Below are positions 19,667 through 30,879 of a stretch of DNA of 64,000 bases, one piece after another (within the stretch, counting starts at the first letter, position 1; every line of letters starts with the position of its first letter). The notes below the pieces were generated by a model. That model had not been told where the DNA came from. It was given only the letters and a program-made list of their open reading frames with translations, and searched no databases. A program made the translations under genes and the position numbers. The stretch is from Asparagopsis taxiformis (taxonomy: Eukaryota > Rhodophyta > Florideophyceae > Bonnemaisoniales > Bonnemaisoniaceae), in NCBI GenBank assembly GCA_030407315.1, contig JALQPE010000465.1, positions 1-64,000 on the forward strand. The letters run 5' to 3'.

Positions 19667-20533
19667 TCAGTAACCGTTAATTTATCCGAGGCAACCGAAA
19701 CGAAAGAATGGGATGTTTGGTAAGGACGGGAGGGATATTCCACCTACCCTGCAGTGTTCCATCAAGAATGGGGTGAGTGTATATGAAAGAAGGGCCGTTG
19801 GAACGATTGGCGAGCTCAAAAAACATCTATCTATTACCGTTTCGGCGATATACGGTGATTCTCATGTTTCGCGGGAAAGTTTAGAGCAAAGCGCTCAAAA
19901 TATAATGAAAAAGATGACCCATATTAGGTCGCTGACCCAAATTATCACGCCAGGTGATAGCGGAAGAAATGTTATATTAATTTGCAGACATTCCTACCGT
20001 AACCCTTCCATGCTCTCAGCGAAGTTCTTTCCGCTATGGTAATGAAAGCTACGTAGTCGCTGTAGCGGCACCGGGTTAATGCTGATATTCAGTATCGGTA
20101 AACTTCTCCTGGCAATCGACACAGACTTCAGAGCCAGGGGGATCCTCAAATGGGTGCCCAACAACTTGCCAATTTGTGCTGTTTCATTCCTTTTACCAGC
20201 CATTCCTTTCCACCCGTGTATCTGTGCGCAAAAGCCCGCCACCGCGCCCCTTTCTAACCCAATTTTACTCCCAATTTATCACACCCATATCTCCCCCGCG
20301 CAGCAAGGACTCCATGCGATGGAGGCCGTCCAGCACTGTTTATTCGATGGTACTTGGTCTCCGAACGCGTGCGAGCTATTGCACGACGAAGGGAATACCC
20401 CGTAAAGCTCTCGTATCGAGCCAGCCTAATACTGCGGTTTCACCGTGCTGCTTCGCTGATAGTCGCGTACAGTTGCTACTCTCTCATCAAGCAGGCACCA
20501 GCTGACCACGCCACACCGAAGTTTCCCAGTATC
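19667..20533. other. Intergenic, nothing certain
   Basis: An open stretch at 19713-20042 (109 codons, plus) has weakly protein-like sequence but no recognised domain. The remainder, up to the ATG at 20534, is likely the promoter region of the membrane-protein gene plus one end of the pogo-like element. Confidence 0.3.
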
Positions 20534-21334
20534 ATGCCGATCCTCACTCAAGTCAAGACTTCAAAACGCCTCACTGCCGTCCTTTCGGTGATATTTTTCG
20601 TCGTCTCGCAACTGGTTGAGTCCTCATACGTGGAGGGTCTTCGTCATTCCCCATCGTCAAGGGCCGAGGACTTCTCGGCCATCGGAGACTCGGGCAAAAT
20701 ACCGGACGCTGTGTTAGCCGTCCTTGTCCAACTCATTCTTGGAATTGCATTGGCTACGAGCGCAGTTCCACCCACCGTACTGTCTGTGCAAGACAGGGGA
20801 TCTGAAACTGTTGGTGTTATGGTGGTGCTCATATTAACAGGGGTTTCCGCACAACCATTGCGTGCGCGATTCGGTAGGGGCGACTTGAGTGAGTCGGAGT
20901 ATATCTCTATCGTGCTCACGCCGTTGATCACAAGGCTTGATTTGGGCTTACTTATCTGGGTAAATGTGAATAAAGCCCTCGTTTGGGCGGAGCAGATGCT
21001 GTACGCGACAAAGGAGGAGGTTCACTGTGTCCAGTTGCTGTTCATGGCTAGCCAGATTTGGCATGATGGAGAAAGCACGGTTGCAATCCCAGATTTCGGA
21101 TTTTATGGAGGCGAGGCGTCGGTACTAATGTATCGTCTTGAGAAGGCTTACAATCCAAAAAATGCGGGAGGAAACCCAATGGCGTTGCTGGGTCATTTCA
21201 CTCTGTGGCCAGTATCTTGGATGTTTCACGCCCTTCTTCAGTGTGTCTCATTTGTTGGATATACTTTGTTGTGGATCGTTGCTTTCATTGCCCATCATTC
21301 CTCTCTATTGGCAGAGCGTCGAGGAAGAAACTAG
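20534..21334 (+). CDS. Hypothetical multi-pass membrane protein
   Basis: 266 residues from ATG 20534 (the frame is open further upstream, but that part looks like leader). Hydrophobic segments include LTAVLSVIFFVVSQLV, AVLAVLVQLILGIALATSAV, VGVMVVLILTGVSA and, near the end, a long span around MFHALLQCVSFVGYTLLWIV. Four to six membrane passes are plausible. No family is recognised. Downstream open frames at 21399-21776 and 21855-22247 in other frames look protein-like and could be further exons or frameshifted continuations. Confidence 0.45.
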   Translation: MPILTQVKTSKRLTAVLSVIFFVVSQLVESSYVEGLRHSPSSRAEDFSAIGDSGKIPDAVLAVLVQLILGIALATSAVPPTVLSVQDRGSETVGVMVVLILTGVSAQPLRARFGRGDLSESEYISIVLTPLITRLDLGLLIWVNVNKALVWAEQMLYATKEEVHCVQLLFMASQIWHDGESTVAIPDFGFYGGEASVLMYRLEKAYNPKNAGGNPMALLGHFTLWPVSWMFHALLQCVSFVGYTLLWIVAFIAHHSSLLAERRGRN

Positions 21335-21356
21335 CCCTTCGCGCTGTGTTCCTTGA

Positions 21357-21776
21357 TACTGTTTTCATTCATGGAAGGCACATAGCGCAAAGCTGCTCAT
21401 GAGACCAGAAGTCGCCGCGGTTCTTGATACAAACCAGCATCTCATCAATAATCGTGTTGGGTCTGTTCGTCAAATCTGGGGGTTGGTAGGAACGTTGACG
21501 CTATTGCGGGCAATTCACGTTTCACTCGACTTTTTGATGTTTTCATATCCAATGCGCGCTCCCCTCGTTCTTCAACGCGCGCTTTCGGACCCAATCATTA
21601 GCGATGTCATTGCGCTTTACAATCATGATCCACTTCCATTCTCATATCGACCAGCGAATCCAACAGCAGGAATCGGGAGGAAGGGTCCCGTCATGTATTG
21701 TTTTACAGAGTCGCAGCTTGGCCATCTCATACTTCCTATGCTGATTTGTGCATGCAACGGTTGTCTACTTTTGTAG
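21357..21776 (+). CDS. Possible continuation of the membrane-protein gene
   Basis: The frame is open from 21357; its first ATG is at 21399. It has a hydrophobic, ordered look (VRQIWGLVGTLTLLRAIHVS, LDFLMFSYPMRAPLVLQRAL). It lies 23 bp after the stop of the previous frame, too close for an ordinary intron, so a frameshift or independent small gene are the options. No domain is recognised. Confidence 0.3.
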   Translation, partial: YCFHSWKAHSAKLLMRPEVAAVLDTNQHLINNRVGSVRQIWGLVGTLTLLRAIHVSLDFLMFSYPMRAPLVLQRALSDPIISDVIALYNHDPLPFSYRPANPTAGIGRKGPVMYCFTESQLGHLILPMLICACNGCLLL

Positions 21777-21854
21777 AGGATAACCTGAAGGAATGGAGGA
21801 TGTTGAAAAGCGCGACTCTCCGCCCAGGACCAAACCGGCAGTGCCGCAGATGTA

Positions 21855-22247
21855 GTGAAGAAACAATCAGCAGAGTTCACGGCAGTCCAACAAATAATGC
21901 GTAGATTCCTCGTTCAGTTGGTAATGCTTGGCTGGTGTGACGGACTCGGGGAGTGTTTCCAATCTAACTGCCAGGACATCATTTCTGATCTCACGGAGAA
22001 TTACCTCCGTGGTCATCACCCTGGCATAGAAATGGCTGTACGACTGATGTCCTCCGATCCAGCTCCACAGTGGTATGATGTTTCCGATCGAAATGAAAAC
22101 AGCATGCTTGGTTCTATAGGCCGTAAGCTGCCGGATTGTAGCTGCGTGATATGTGACGAAATGCGATTGCAAAGACGACTGCACTCGTCACGATATCACG
22201 GGACCACCTACGGCGAGAGAAGTGACTGGTCAACTGACCGAAGCTAG
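21855..22247 (+). CDS. Hypothetical protein fragment
   Basis: 130 codons, with RRFLVQLVMLGWCDGLGECF and a Cys pair CSCVICDEM. It lies 78 bp after the previous open frame and could be the last part of the same broken gene. No family is recognised and no splice sites clearly join it. Confidence 0.25.
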   Translation: MKKQSAEFTAVQQIMRRFLVQLVMLGWCDGLGECFQSNCQDIISDLTENYLRGHHPGIEMAVRLMSSDPAPQWYDVSDRNENSMLGSIGRKLPDCSCVICDEMRLQRRLHSSRYHGTTYGERSDWSTDRS

Positions 22248-23237
22248 TTGCAAAATGCGGGAATGACATTGGGGACATCTGGATATCAGCAGTTCGGAAG
22301 TGGATTACATTGCTATTTGCACCCGAGACTGTGCCTGCAACGCCCGGACCTTCTCCGAATGTGTGATTATTTGAATTGTTTCACAAGCTGTGATTTTCGG
22401 ATCAACTGTGCGAACCTAGGTTATGCACCGTTCGTTGACAAGGGCCTTGGCACTGCTACTTACCACTATCAGCGTCGGCGACAACCGGAATCCTGTACAT
22501 TCCGGAATCCAGTGCATCATGTACCTAGGCAGACGAAAATCGGTTAACTGTGCTTCTTTTCGCCATGTGGCGAAATTAGAGCAGTGACCCGCCGGAATCT
22601 ACCTCGAGACTGACAGCCCGCAGAATGTCTAGGGTCCCATGGCGATGCGTATTCAGTATTTCAAGTTGTGGTTGTTGAAAAGGGTAAGTTCTGGAACTAG
22701 TGGAAAGGGAGAACAAAACTTTGGGTTCGTGACCAGCGGGCCCGTACTTTCGCTGAGTGCGCATTGCAAGGGCTATGTAAATAGCATTGGTGCTAGCCCG
22801 CCTTTTCGCAGTTCTTTGAATGTTAGCTGGACCTCAACCGCGAGCAACTCAGCAGATGACTGGTCTTCTCAGAAGACGTGGTCGGACCAACATAGGCTCT
22901 AAATAGATGTAGCAGAATGCCTCATATTGTTCGTGAGGGGAGATAGAGGTGACGTCAAGCCAGTTTCGCCTCAGAACACAAGCCCCAAACTGTTTTCTTG
23001 CGGTGTTGTTTATAGCTTATACTATTGGGTATTGCTCCGTGTTACGGTAACACGGAGCCAATATCAGTCCTGTGACTTTGTTCATTCGATTTTGCGTTAT
23101 CTGGTCATACATGTTATGTATGCATCCTTCTCGAGACCGGCGGCGGCCCTTTCGGAAGATTGCGTCTTGTTTCCTTCCTGACATATTGTTCGTCCTCGAA
23201 TACGCCGTATGATGCTCAAATATCTGCTAATAAAGTC
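22248..23237. other. Intergenic region outside the left palindrome arm
   Basis: About 1 kb without a credible gene. It contains a short, nearly perfect palindrome at 23031-23062 (CTCCGTGTTAC, one base, GTAACACGGAG, with ATTG/CCAAT outside). It ends abruptly where the duplicated RAD54B sequence begins. Confidence 0.4.
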
Positions 23238-25769
23238 GATTACATCTCTGATCGTCTTTTCGTTAAGAAATCAATATCGGCAACTGTTCTATCAAACTCC
23301 AAATCGATCAGTGCTGGGGTATCCAAACGGCGTCAATTCAAACCGCTCCGAGCGAAAAGCGAAACGAAAGCTGCTTCATCCAATTCGCCAGGCCCTCTGC
23401 ATGATCCGAATGCCCCAAATGCATTCATTCTTCTCGAATCAACTGCGCTGCCCGGCATTGATGGAAAGTCTATTCCAGTTGTACTCGACCCCTATCTCGC
23501 GAAGAAAATGCGACCGCATCAACTGGAGGGCGTCAAATTTCTGTTCGGTTGCACCCAACGTCTTGGTGATGGCGCTAGCCCGAGTGTGGGTCAGGGTGCG
23601 ATTCTGGCGGATGAAATGGGACTTGGCAAATCACTGCAATCCATAGCTCTCATGTGGACGTTGTTGAAACAGGGACCCAGCGGAACACCTGTGGTTAAGA
23701 AGGCCATTGTTGTATGTCCTGCCTCTCTTGTTCAGAATTGGGTCAACGAAGTGAAGAAATGGCTGGGCTTTGACCGCTTGCGCCCCATCGCTGTCACCTC
23801 TGGAAATGCATCGTATGAGTCGAAAGAGGGAATAGCTGCATTTATCAACGGCAATGTCAGACGCCTTCTCATCATTTCATACGAAATGTTTCGGAGCTAC
23901 GCAGACCAATTGTACGCATCTGGTACTGGCTTGATTATATGCGATGAAGGCCATAGGCTGAAGTCTTCTCAGGGGAACAAGACTATTGAGGCGTTGAGAA
24001 AGCTGCCGTGTCGGAGGCGAATTATCGTGACTGGAACACCAGTCCAAAACGATCTAGAAGAATTCTTTGCTGTGTGCGACTTTGTCAATCCGGGTTGCCT
24101 CAACTCACTGTCGTCGTTCCGAGCAGTGTTTGCCAATCCCATCATCGCTTCTCGCGACTCGAATGCGAGTGACTCTGTGGCAAAGCTTGGAATGGCGCGG
24201 GCCCGAGAACTCGGCAGGATTACAGCGCAGTTTGTTTTGCGCCGAACGTCTGATATTCTGGAGAAATATCTTCCTCCGAAACAAGAGACGGCGATATTCT
24301 GCAGACTGCAGCCTGAACAGGAGGCGGATTATGCGAAGGAGGCGAGGAGCCGGTATGCAGATCTGTCTGGGATCACCCGATTTGGGGCGGCACTGAGTGC
24401 CATCAATTACCTACGCAAGATTTGCAGCCATCCGGTGCTTGTCAATCAATCGGACGACGAAGTCTACGAGGATGATGGCGTCGATGGGAGCGGGGGTGAG
24501 GAGCGACGAGCTGAGAAAGATGGGATGCGGGAATGGAAGATCTCAGAATCTTCGAAGATGCAAGTTGCGATGAGTATTTGCGAAAAGAGTGTTGAGGTCA
24601 ATGACAAAGTCATTCTGGTGAGTAATTTCACAACAACACTGGACTTGCTACAAGAAGCTTTGTCGCGGAAGAAGATTTCATGGTGTCGACTCGACGGGAA
24701 GACATCGGTTTCCCATCGCGGCGACATTGTTCGCAGATTCAATGACAACTCCCTAGGCGACATATTTCTTCTGAGCGCCAAAGCTGGGGGTGTTGGTCTC
24801 AATCTCATTGGGGCCAATCGCCTAATCCTTTTCGACCCCGACTGGAATCCTGCAACGGATCTTCAAGCGATGGCTAGAGTGTGGCGTGATGGTCAGAAGA
24901 AGTCGGTGTTTGTTTATCGTTTGCTCAGTACGGGGACAATAGAGGAGAAAATTTTTCAACGACAGCTTTTCAAGGGAGAACTGCAAACTGCTGTCGACGG
25001 AGACATTGGGAGTGGAGACGAGTCCAGGTCGACTGGTAAAAAGGCTTTGAAGGAAGGCAATTTTAGTGCTGCCGAACTTCGAGATTTGTTCCAATACGAT
25101 GGCGATCTGATGTACTGCGAAACACTGGATGTGCTGTTCCGTTCCCAGGAAGAGTGTCTGTCTGTGAACGGTTCGGAAGCGCCAAAATCAGCAGCCCTGC
25201 TCGAAGAGTTTGCTAGATATAAAGTGTTGTCTGAGGCGGAGAACGGTTTTGGTACAGTTTTGTGCGGGCACGACGATGTACTCGACAAGGCTCTGAACGC
25301 CGACCTGGAAACTCACGGCCTGGTGTCGTACCTTTACACGAAACAAGCACAGTCCGACGCCAGCGCCATTCAACGAATTGAGGGAGACGGGTTCGGTCGT
25401 TCTTCGGATACAGTGCCCGCACCCACATTGAGACAAAGCAGAAACATAAAGCGAAATCGTAAGCTGCCATCGATGTTTGAGGACGATTCTGAAAGCGGTT
25501 GCACGAGCAGCGACGATGACCCTGAAATTCTAGAACTGGTCAGCACGCGGAGGGAAATTGCAAAGCGAGATGTACCCGCTACTATGGCGCAGGAGACTGG
25601 AGTTGACGATGGGGCGCCGCCTTTGGCAGAACCAAGAAATGAGGTGCTGGGGAAGAGGAAGAATGTATGCAGACCAGGAGACATTGTGCAAAGCAACACG
25701 GTGCGGGCAACGGCCACATCTTGGGACCAAGCGGTGAACGAATTGGAGGATGACGTCTTCTTGAATTGA
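23238..25769 (+). pseudogene. RAD54B: 5'-truncated RAD54B-like gene (left copy)
   Basis: Matches residues 145-987 of the full gene at 56320-59283. The whole SWI2/SNF2 motor is kept (ADEMGLGKS, CDEGH, TGTPVQND, ending near SAKAGGVGLNL and ARVWRDGQ), but the N-terminal 144 residues with the RAD54B-type domain are replaced by unrelated sequence. The frame is open upstream to about 23160 without ATG. The Met that would be residue 198 is Leu here (CTG, 23397), so the first in-frame ATG is at 23508, equal to residue 235, just before the helicase core. A short protein from there would lack partner-binding parts. I treat it as a pseudogene. Confidence 0.85.
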
Positions 25770-26513
25770 CCGATCTCCAGGAAGCTGCGTGCTGTTTGCC
25801 GCTTGGGCTACAAGCCACTGAAACGCTTGATTGGTTCTCCCCTCCCTCTGCTGCCGATACCACTGCCGTGCGCTGGGTTCTCACGCAATAGTGTTATCAT
25901 CTTAGTATGAGATGTACTTTCTGGACTAGGACAGGGCAGGACAGGGCACACGTTGTCGTTTAACCAAGATTTGGTATTGTCAGGCAGCCCAAACTTCGTG
26001 GTCTATGGAGTAGACAACGTGATCAAATGATCAGTTTCCAATCAGATATTCAGAAAATGGCCCGATTCGTATTTCGCATTGAATTCAAGTGCAGCCGTCG
26101 GTTTGTTCGAGGCGCTGCCTTGTACGGGAGATGATCTATGGCGGCAGTCCTCTTTTAGAAACCGGTTTCCAACACCGGTGCCGCTGCAAAACGTCACGCC
26201 ACTCCATTGTATCTCATGCCCATCACAGCTGTGGTGACGAGCCGCGGCAGCAGCCCCAATCCACACTGGATGGACATACGCGCGAAAAGTACAGTTCTAA
26301 AACATCTGCCGGTTGGTCATCGCAGTCTAGGCAAACTTAGTTGGACTCTCAGACTCTGACACCAGCCAGCTATGACCTAGCAGCTCTAGACCAAGCGAGG
26401 CGTATTTATTTCATAGCAGCACTGCTCGCGCTATAGCTAGCTACCCATACAAACTATCAACGTCCAGTCGTTCGCCCGACTGTTGCAACACAACAATAGT
26501 ATGTATGTCTAGT
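25770..26513. other. Intergenic, left arm
   Basis: 744 bp between the convergent ends of RAD54B and the secreted-protein gene. It contains a short tandem GACAGGGC pair near 25930 and an inverted AGCTAGC motif near 26436. No gene is recognised. The mirror copy is 55576-56319. Confidence 0.4.
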
Positions 26514-26978
26514 CTATCCCTCGTATTCAAACCTCACAACGTGTGCTTCAAATGCTGGGCCACACTCGTAGATACTGCTGTACCTGGAACTTGAGAATCT
26601 CTCCACAATCACCTGCCCGTCTTCGTCGCACAGGTACAGCTCCTCGAAATAGTCTCTCAGTTCGTCAAATCCATTTCTCTGATCGCGCCACAATGCAGCG
26701 TGATCCGTGACAGAGTCTCCAAACGCCCTTCCCCTCACTCTCTCCCGTCTGCAGTCTCGAGCAGTTACCCTCAGCGGCTCCTCGCTAGTGAAGAGCCTCG
26801 CCTCAACCCGTTCGGAGAATTCCCGACCCTCGCATATGATGAAGACACCGTATGTTTCGGGGAAGCTGCCGCTTCCACCGATGGAATTCGAAACGTCGTT
26901 ATCATTCTGTGCGTGAACACTGGTATATAGGCACGCCAGCATTAAGAGTGCACAGAGAACAGAAGCGATTCTGGCCAT
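26514..26978 (-). CDS. Small secreted Cys-containing protein (left copy)
   Basis: 154 residues from ATG 26978. The first 23 residues are a clear signal peptide (ARIASVLCALLMLACLYTSV, cleavage after HA). The mature part has four Cys (IICEG, RDCRR, YLCDE, YECGP), consistent with two disulfides, and is acidic and beta-like. The family is unknown. A TATA box (TATAAAG on the minus strand, 27097-27103) lies about 120 bp before the start, with a clean leader in between. It is identical to the right-arm copy. Confidence 0.75.
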   Translation of the reverse strand: MARIASVLCALLMLACLYTSVHAQNDNDVSNSIGGSGSFPETYGVFIICEGREFSERVEARLFTSEEPLRVTARDCRRERVRGRAFGDSVTDHAALWRDQRNGFDELRDYFEELYLCDEDGQVIVERFSSSRYSSIYECGPAFEAHVVRFEYEG

Positions 26979-28562
26979 GATTTCAAAGATTGACTATTGT
27001 TAGCGTCGATTGGTGTTGATGTTGGGGTATTGAGTTGGTTGTTCTGACTGTGGTCGGTAATCACGAATAGACTGCACTTCTCAACTGGGCACGGTACTTT
27101 ATATTGGGATAGAACACAGGGATCGAGCGTGCCCACCCGCACAGCCTTACTGCACTACAATGCAATGTAATGCACTGATCGGTAACAATGAACGGCGCCC
27201 CTCCAAATGCTATCGAATCCTTACCACGATCCACAACATCAACTGTCTGTCCCGCACACACTCTGAAACTAGAGACAATAGATTTACTGTGCAGAGATCT
27301 AAAGATGTTAAAGTAAGGTGCACGTGCATCTCCGTTTGCATTCTCCTTATCATGTTCAATAACAAGGTACAAGAAGAGGCAACAATACCTCAACTCTGTT
27401 TGTGAATAAGATTCATATTCTATCCAAAGCACTTGCACCATGGCATGACATGAATTTGACAGCTGATGCTGGAAGGATATTGCTGGCTACAGATCTCCAG
27501 CAATCGTCCTATCGTATCATTGTGCAATGTCACTTCTGCAGGACACATGTGGCAGATAGCAAGTAACAGAGCAGGTATATGCCAATTCGATCACGATGTG
27601 TTTGTACTAGTGTATTAAAGAGCTAATTGAACTTCAGCAATGATTCAATGAGAGATTGGCAAAGTGGATATACGTGAAGCTTGTCTGGTGAATTATCCTT
27701 CCGTGTTTTACCCTGTATGACAAGACGTGTAGTGGTTTTTCTCACAATGGAACCTCACTGCAAGGAGCTTTCCTCTCAGCACAAGCATCCAATAATACAT
27801 CGGATGTGGAGATTTACGACTGATTCTGCAGGATAGCTAGCTTCTGATTCTGGCTTATTGGATGCTTCCCAAGTCTCCCCTTTCAAAAGTCTCGAATCAT
27901 GCACGCCATCACACCCCATGAATGATTATGGTTGCACATGATTCTTTCTAGCATTGGTATACTGATGGCAGGCAATACAACTGTAGCCATGACTCCGTCC
28001 GGCACTAATATTTGTTAGATTCATTTTTGTGGAGGCTGAACTGATCAGTCTTCATTTATCCGCAGCAGCCAGTAGTTTTGCTCGTGTGCGAATCCCAATG
28101 ACACCAGCTGTTCACAGCACGATTTGTGCTTGCTTCGAAAAGTGTGTTTATCCAATTCGTAACTACTGAACAAACTTCATATTTCAACTACTTGTCCAAG
28201 ACAGCTGTATTCCTAGCTTGGCTGGTTCCCTTTCAGAGCATACCTATCTATGGTTACTGTTGCAGGGCATACAATCCACACATGTACTTTTTGTCCAAGC
28301 AAGGCAGCGATGCAAATATATAAGACGTGTTTCCGCAACAAATCGTACGATTTCGAGTATTCATTCATTCATTCACCAGCACACGTCATATGTCCAGGCC
28401 GAAGATACAACCACTACACACTGTCCATACCAAAAATTCTAAATGTAGACATGTTGAGCACCCGTATACTGCTGTGTCGACAGACCACAGGACCACTCGG
28501 GGTTGTTCAAATGGGCCATAAAAAAGCCGCTCGAATCGGGACCCACACAGGGTCCGGTCCAA
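26979..28562. other. Intergenic region between divergent genes, left arm
   Basis: About 1.6 kb between the divergent starts of the secreted-protein gene and the CCA-enzyme gene. It holds the TATAAAG at 27097-27103 (minus) and a TATATAAG at about 28316-28323 (plus) some 240 bp before ATG 28563. Open frames inside are short and look random. The mirror copy is 53527-55110. Confidence 0.45.
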
Positions 28563-30332
28563 ATGGGGGTACAAAGTTTGTTCTTGAAACGCGTTGGTTT
28601 CGGAATTTTCCACACTACCCATGCTCCCTCGGCGTTTCCCAACCCATCCGCTATTGTGTCTGCTTGGTCAATCGCAAGCAATTTGCGCCACCATTCACTC
28701 ACTGTCTACCGAAGAAGCCATGTTTCGAAATTACAGACGGCTATGCGTTCAGCGAGATCCGTCTTGAGTAGGGTACAGAACCACTCTGCACCGCCACAGA
28801 CGATTGTGAAGCTATCAGAATGGGAGACTAATCTGTTCCGATTTCTGCGAAGAGTGGCTGGAAAAGTCAATCAAACGCCCGCGATACAACTTCGCGTTGC
28901 GGGAGGGTGGGTCCGCGACAAACTGCTGTCAAGGCCTACTGGTGACATCGACATCGCGATCCGTAACACAACCGGCTATCTCTTCGCAAACCTTGTAAGC
29001 GAACACGCGAAGAGGGCAACATGTACCCCAACACTTGACGGAAAGCTGCAGCAAGGTTGCGTGGAATATGTACCCGAGGTGTCTGGTATGGCGACCATAG
29101 AACCGAATCCTGCAATGTCACGGCATCTGCAGACGGCATCAATTCGTATCGATGGAAATGATCTGGACTTTGTGGAGCTGAGAACGGAGACGTATGCGAA
29201 AGGTGTTGATACACGCGTTCCGAAATCTGTGGCGCCTGGGACGCCGTATGAAGATGCGCATCGTCGTGATTTTACAATCAATGCGCTGTTCTACAATTTG
29301 CATACGGGTATTGTTGAAGACTCGACGGGAAAGGGCCTTGGTGATCTGTGGGAAGGTGTGATTCGTACTCCACTTGCACCGGGGACGACCCTTGAAGAAG
29401 ATCCGCTGCGAAGTCTTCGGGCCCTGCGATTTGCCTGTTGTCTGAAATTTCGACTGGACGCTTGTCTGGAAAGTGCGTTGTGCGCAGGTGAAGTGCGCAA
29501 TGGGCTTTGCAGGAAAGTGTCGCGGGAGCGAATTGGGATTGAGATGTTGCAAATCCTGGAGTCGCCAGGTGCTGTGCGAGGGCTGGAGATGTTGGACAAA
29601 TTTCAGCTTGTTCGATCTGTGTTTTCGGAATCATTTCGTGAGGGAGCGAACGGCGCATACGAGGGAGCAGTGGGAGATGTTCGTCAAGCAATTGAAATTG
29701 CGGAGGCAAGTGTCAACGTTTTGTCGGACTCGGAGTTTGAGGGGTTTAGAGAACATGGGCGACTTGTTGTGGTGCTTGCAGCGCTGGGGAGGGATGAATC
29801 GCGTTGCTTTACTATGATTCGAGAAGACTTTCGAAGAGGGAAGCGTTTGGAACAAGAGGTATGTTCTGTCGTTATACTGAGCAACCGTTTGGCTGGTCTC
29901 GTGGAGGCATGGCGAGAAGCAGTTGATTCGGATGGGGGGCAGGAGAAAGAGAAGGAGGCATGGATCGACATGGCAGAGGTAATCAGAGAGGCTGGGGAAG
30001 AATTGTGGGTGTGTGTGATTGTGCTGTGCGCGGTGAGAATGAACGATGGGTACGTTGTGGAGGAGTTGGTGAAGAGTGGAATAAGTGGAAGTATGTGCCG
30101 TGAACGTCCTATCGTGAACGGAGGGCGGCTGCGGAAAGAGCTGGGGATAGAACCGGGACCAATGGTTGGAAAGGCTATCCGAGAACTACTCAGAATACAG
30201 TTGTGGAACTATCGTGTGGAGAGTCGTGATCGTCGTCTGAAACATGAGGGATGCGATGGAGAAACGAGGGCTGAGTTGTACATGGAGATTCTGCGAGAGA
30301 AGCGGTATTTATTTGAGACTAGGCAATTGTAA
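28563..30332 (+). CDS. TRNT1: CCA-adding tRNA nucleotidyltransferase (left copy)
   Basis: 589 residues from ATG 28563 (an internal ATG at 28743 would give 529). The enzyme adds CCA to tRNA 3' ends in nucleus/cytosol and mitochondria. The class II nucleotidyltransferase head is clear: RVAGGWVRDKLL at about 110-122, the metal motif GDIDIA at 127-132, the HRRDFTINALFYNL block at about 222-235, and EEDPLRSLRALRFA. The C-terminal half is helical as in the family. The first 60 residues are basic and Ser-rich, so the two starts could give mitochondrial and cytosolic forms, as known for yeast CCA1; that is inference. It is present twice in this window with identical sequence. Confidence 0.88.
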   Translation: MGVQSLFLKRVGFGIFHTTHAPSAFPNPSAIVSAWSIASNLRHHSLTVYRRSHVSKLQTAMRSARSVLSRVQNHSAPPQTIVKLSEWETNLFRFLRRVAGKVNQTPAIQLRVAGGWVRDKLLSRPTGDIDIAIRNTTGYLFANLVSEHAKRATCTPTLDGKLQQGCVEYVPEVSGMATIEPNPAMSRHLQTASIRIDGNDLDFVELRTETYAKGVDTRVPKSVAPGTPYEDAHRRDFTINALFYNLHTGIVEDSTGKGLGDLWEGVIRTPLAPGTTLEEDPLRSLRALRFACCLKFRLDACLESALCAGEVRNGLCRKVSRERIGIEMLQILESPGAVRGLEMLDKFQLVRSVFSESFREGANGAYEGAVGDVRQAIEIAEASVNVLSDSEFEGFREHGRLVVVLAALGRDESRCFTMIREDFRRGKRLEQEVCSVVILSNRLAGLVEAWREAVDSDGGQEKEKEAWIDMAEVIREAGEELWVCVIVLCAVRMNDGYVVEELVKSGISGSMCRERPIVNGGRLRKELGIEPGPMVGKAIRELLRIQLWNYRVESRDRRLKHEGCDGETRAELYMEILREKRYLFETRQL

Positions 30333-30879
30333 ACATAGACAACTCTTTGTTGAGGACGAGTATACGACGACAACAATAATGTGGTGCTACGCGAACGTGG
30401 CTTGGCACTGAAGTGTCCTCATGTAGCAAATTGGCGGACGCTCGCAGACTATGAGCAACTGTAAATTAGCGTCTACATCACAAGGAATGAAGTAACATGG
30501 CGTTATTCTGGGATTGCTCCATTCCTTGAAGGAGCGAGGTATTACAGTGGGCACAGTGCTCCGTTGTCACGACGTGGGCGTGAAGGTACGGTGCATTCAT
30601 GGAAGCGGGTCGAAAGAAATATAAAATTGATGGAAATGACAAATATCAATTCCACTGACCCAGATATTTCCAGGTTTTTCTGAGCAGTCACCGTGATTCG
30701 CTGTGCAATGGCGGTTGCACTTGCCCCACGTCGCATAAATGGCCGGCCACGACGCATGGTGGACACAAAGTGGAAAGCGACTGTGGCTTAAATTGGCTAA
30801 GTTTTTTGAACGAGAATTGGGACTGGCAATCTTGGGCTGTGCCGCCTCTGATGTTGTCTGCGTCCTATATGGCTAATAG
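30333..30879. other. Intergenic region, left arm
   Basis: About 550 bp downstream of the CCA-enzyme gene. It probably contains the first exon(s) and an intron of the small spliced gene that follows (a candidate start MAVALAPRRINGRPRR lies at about 30709), but the upstream splice donor is uncertain. Confidence 0.3.

Noticed and set aside
27061..27441. 126-codon minus-strand open frame in the intergenic region (mirror 54648-55028)
   Set aside because: It overlaps the promoter and TATA box of the secreted-protein gene and has no protein-like features.
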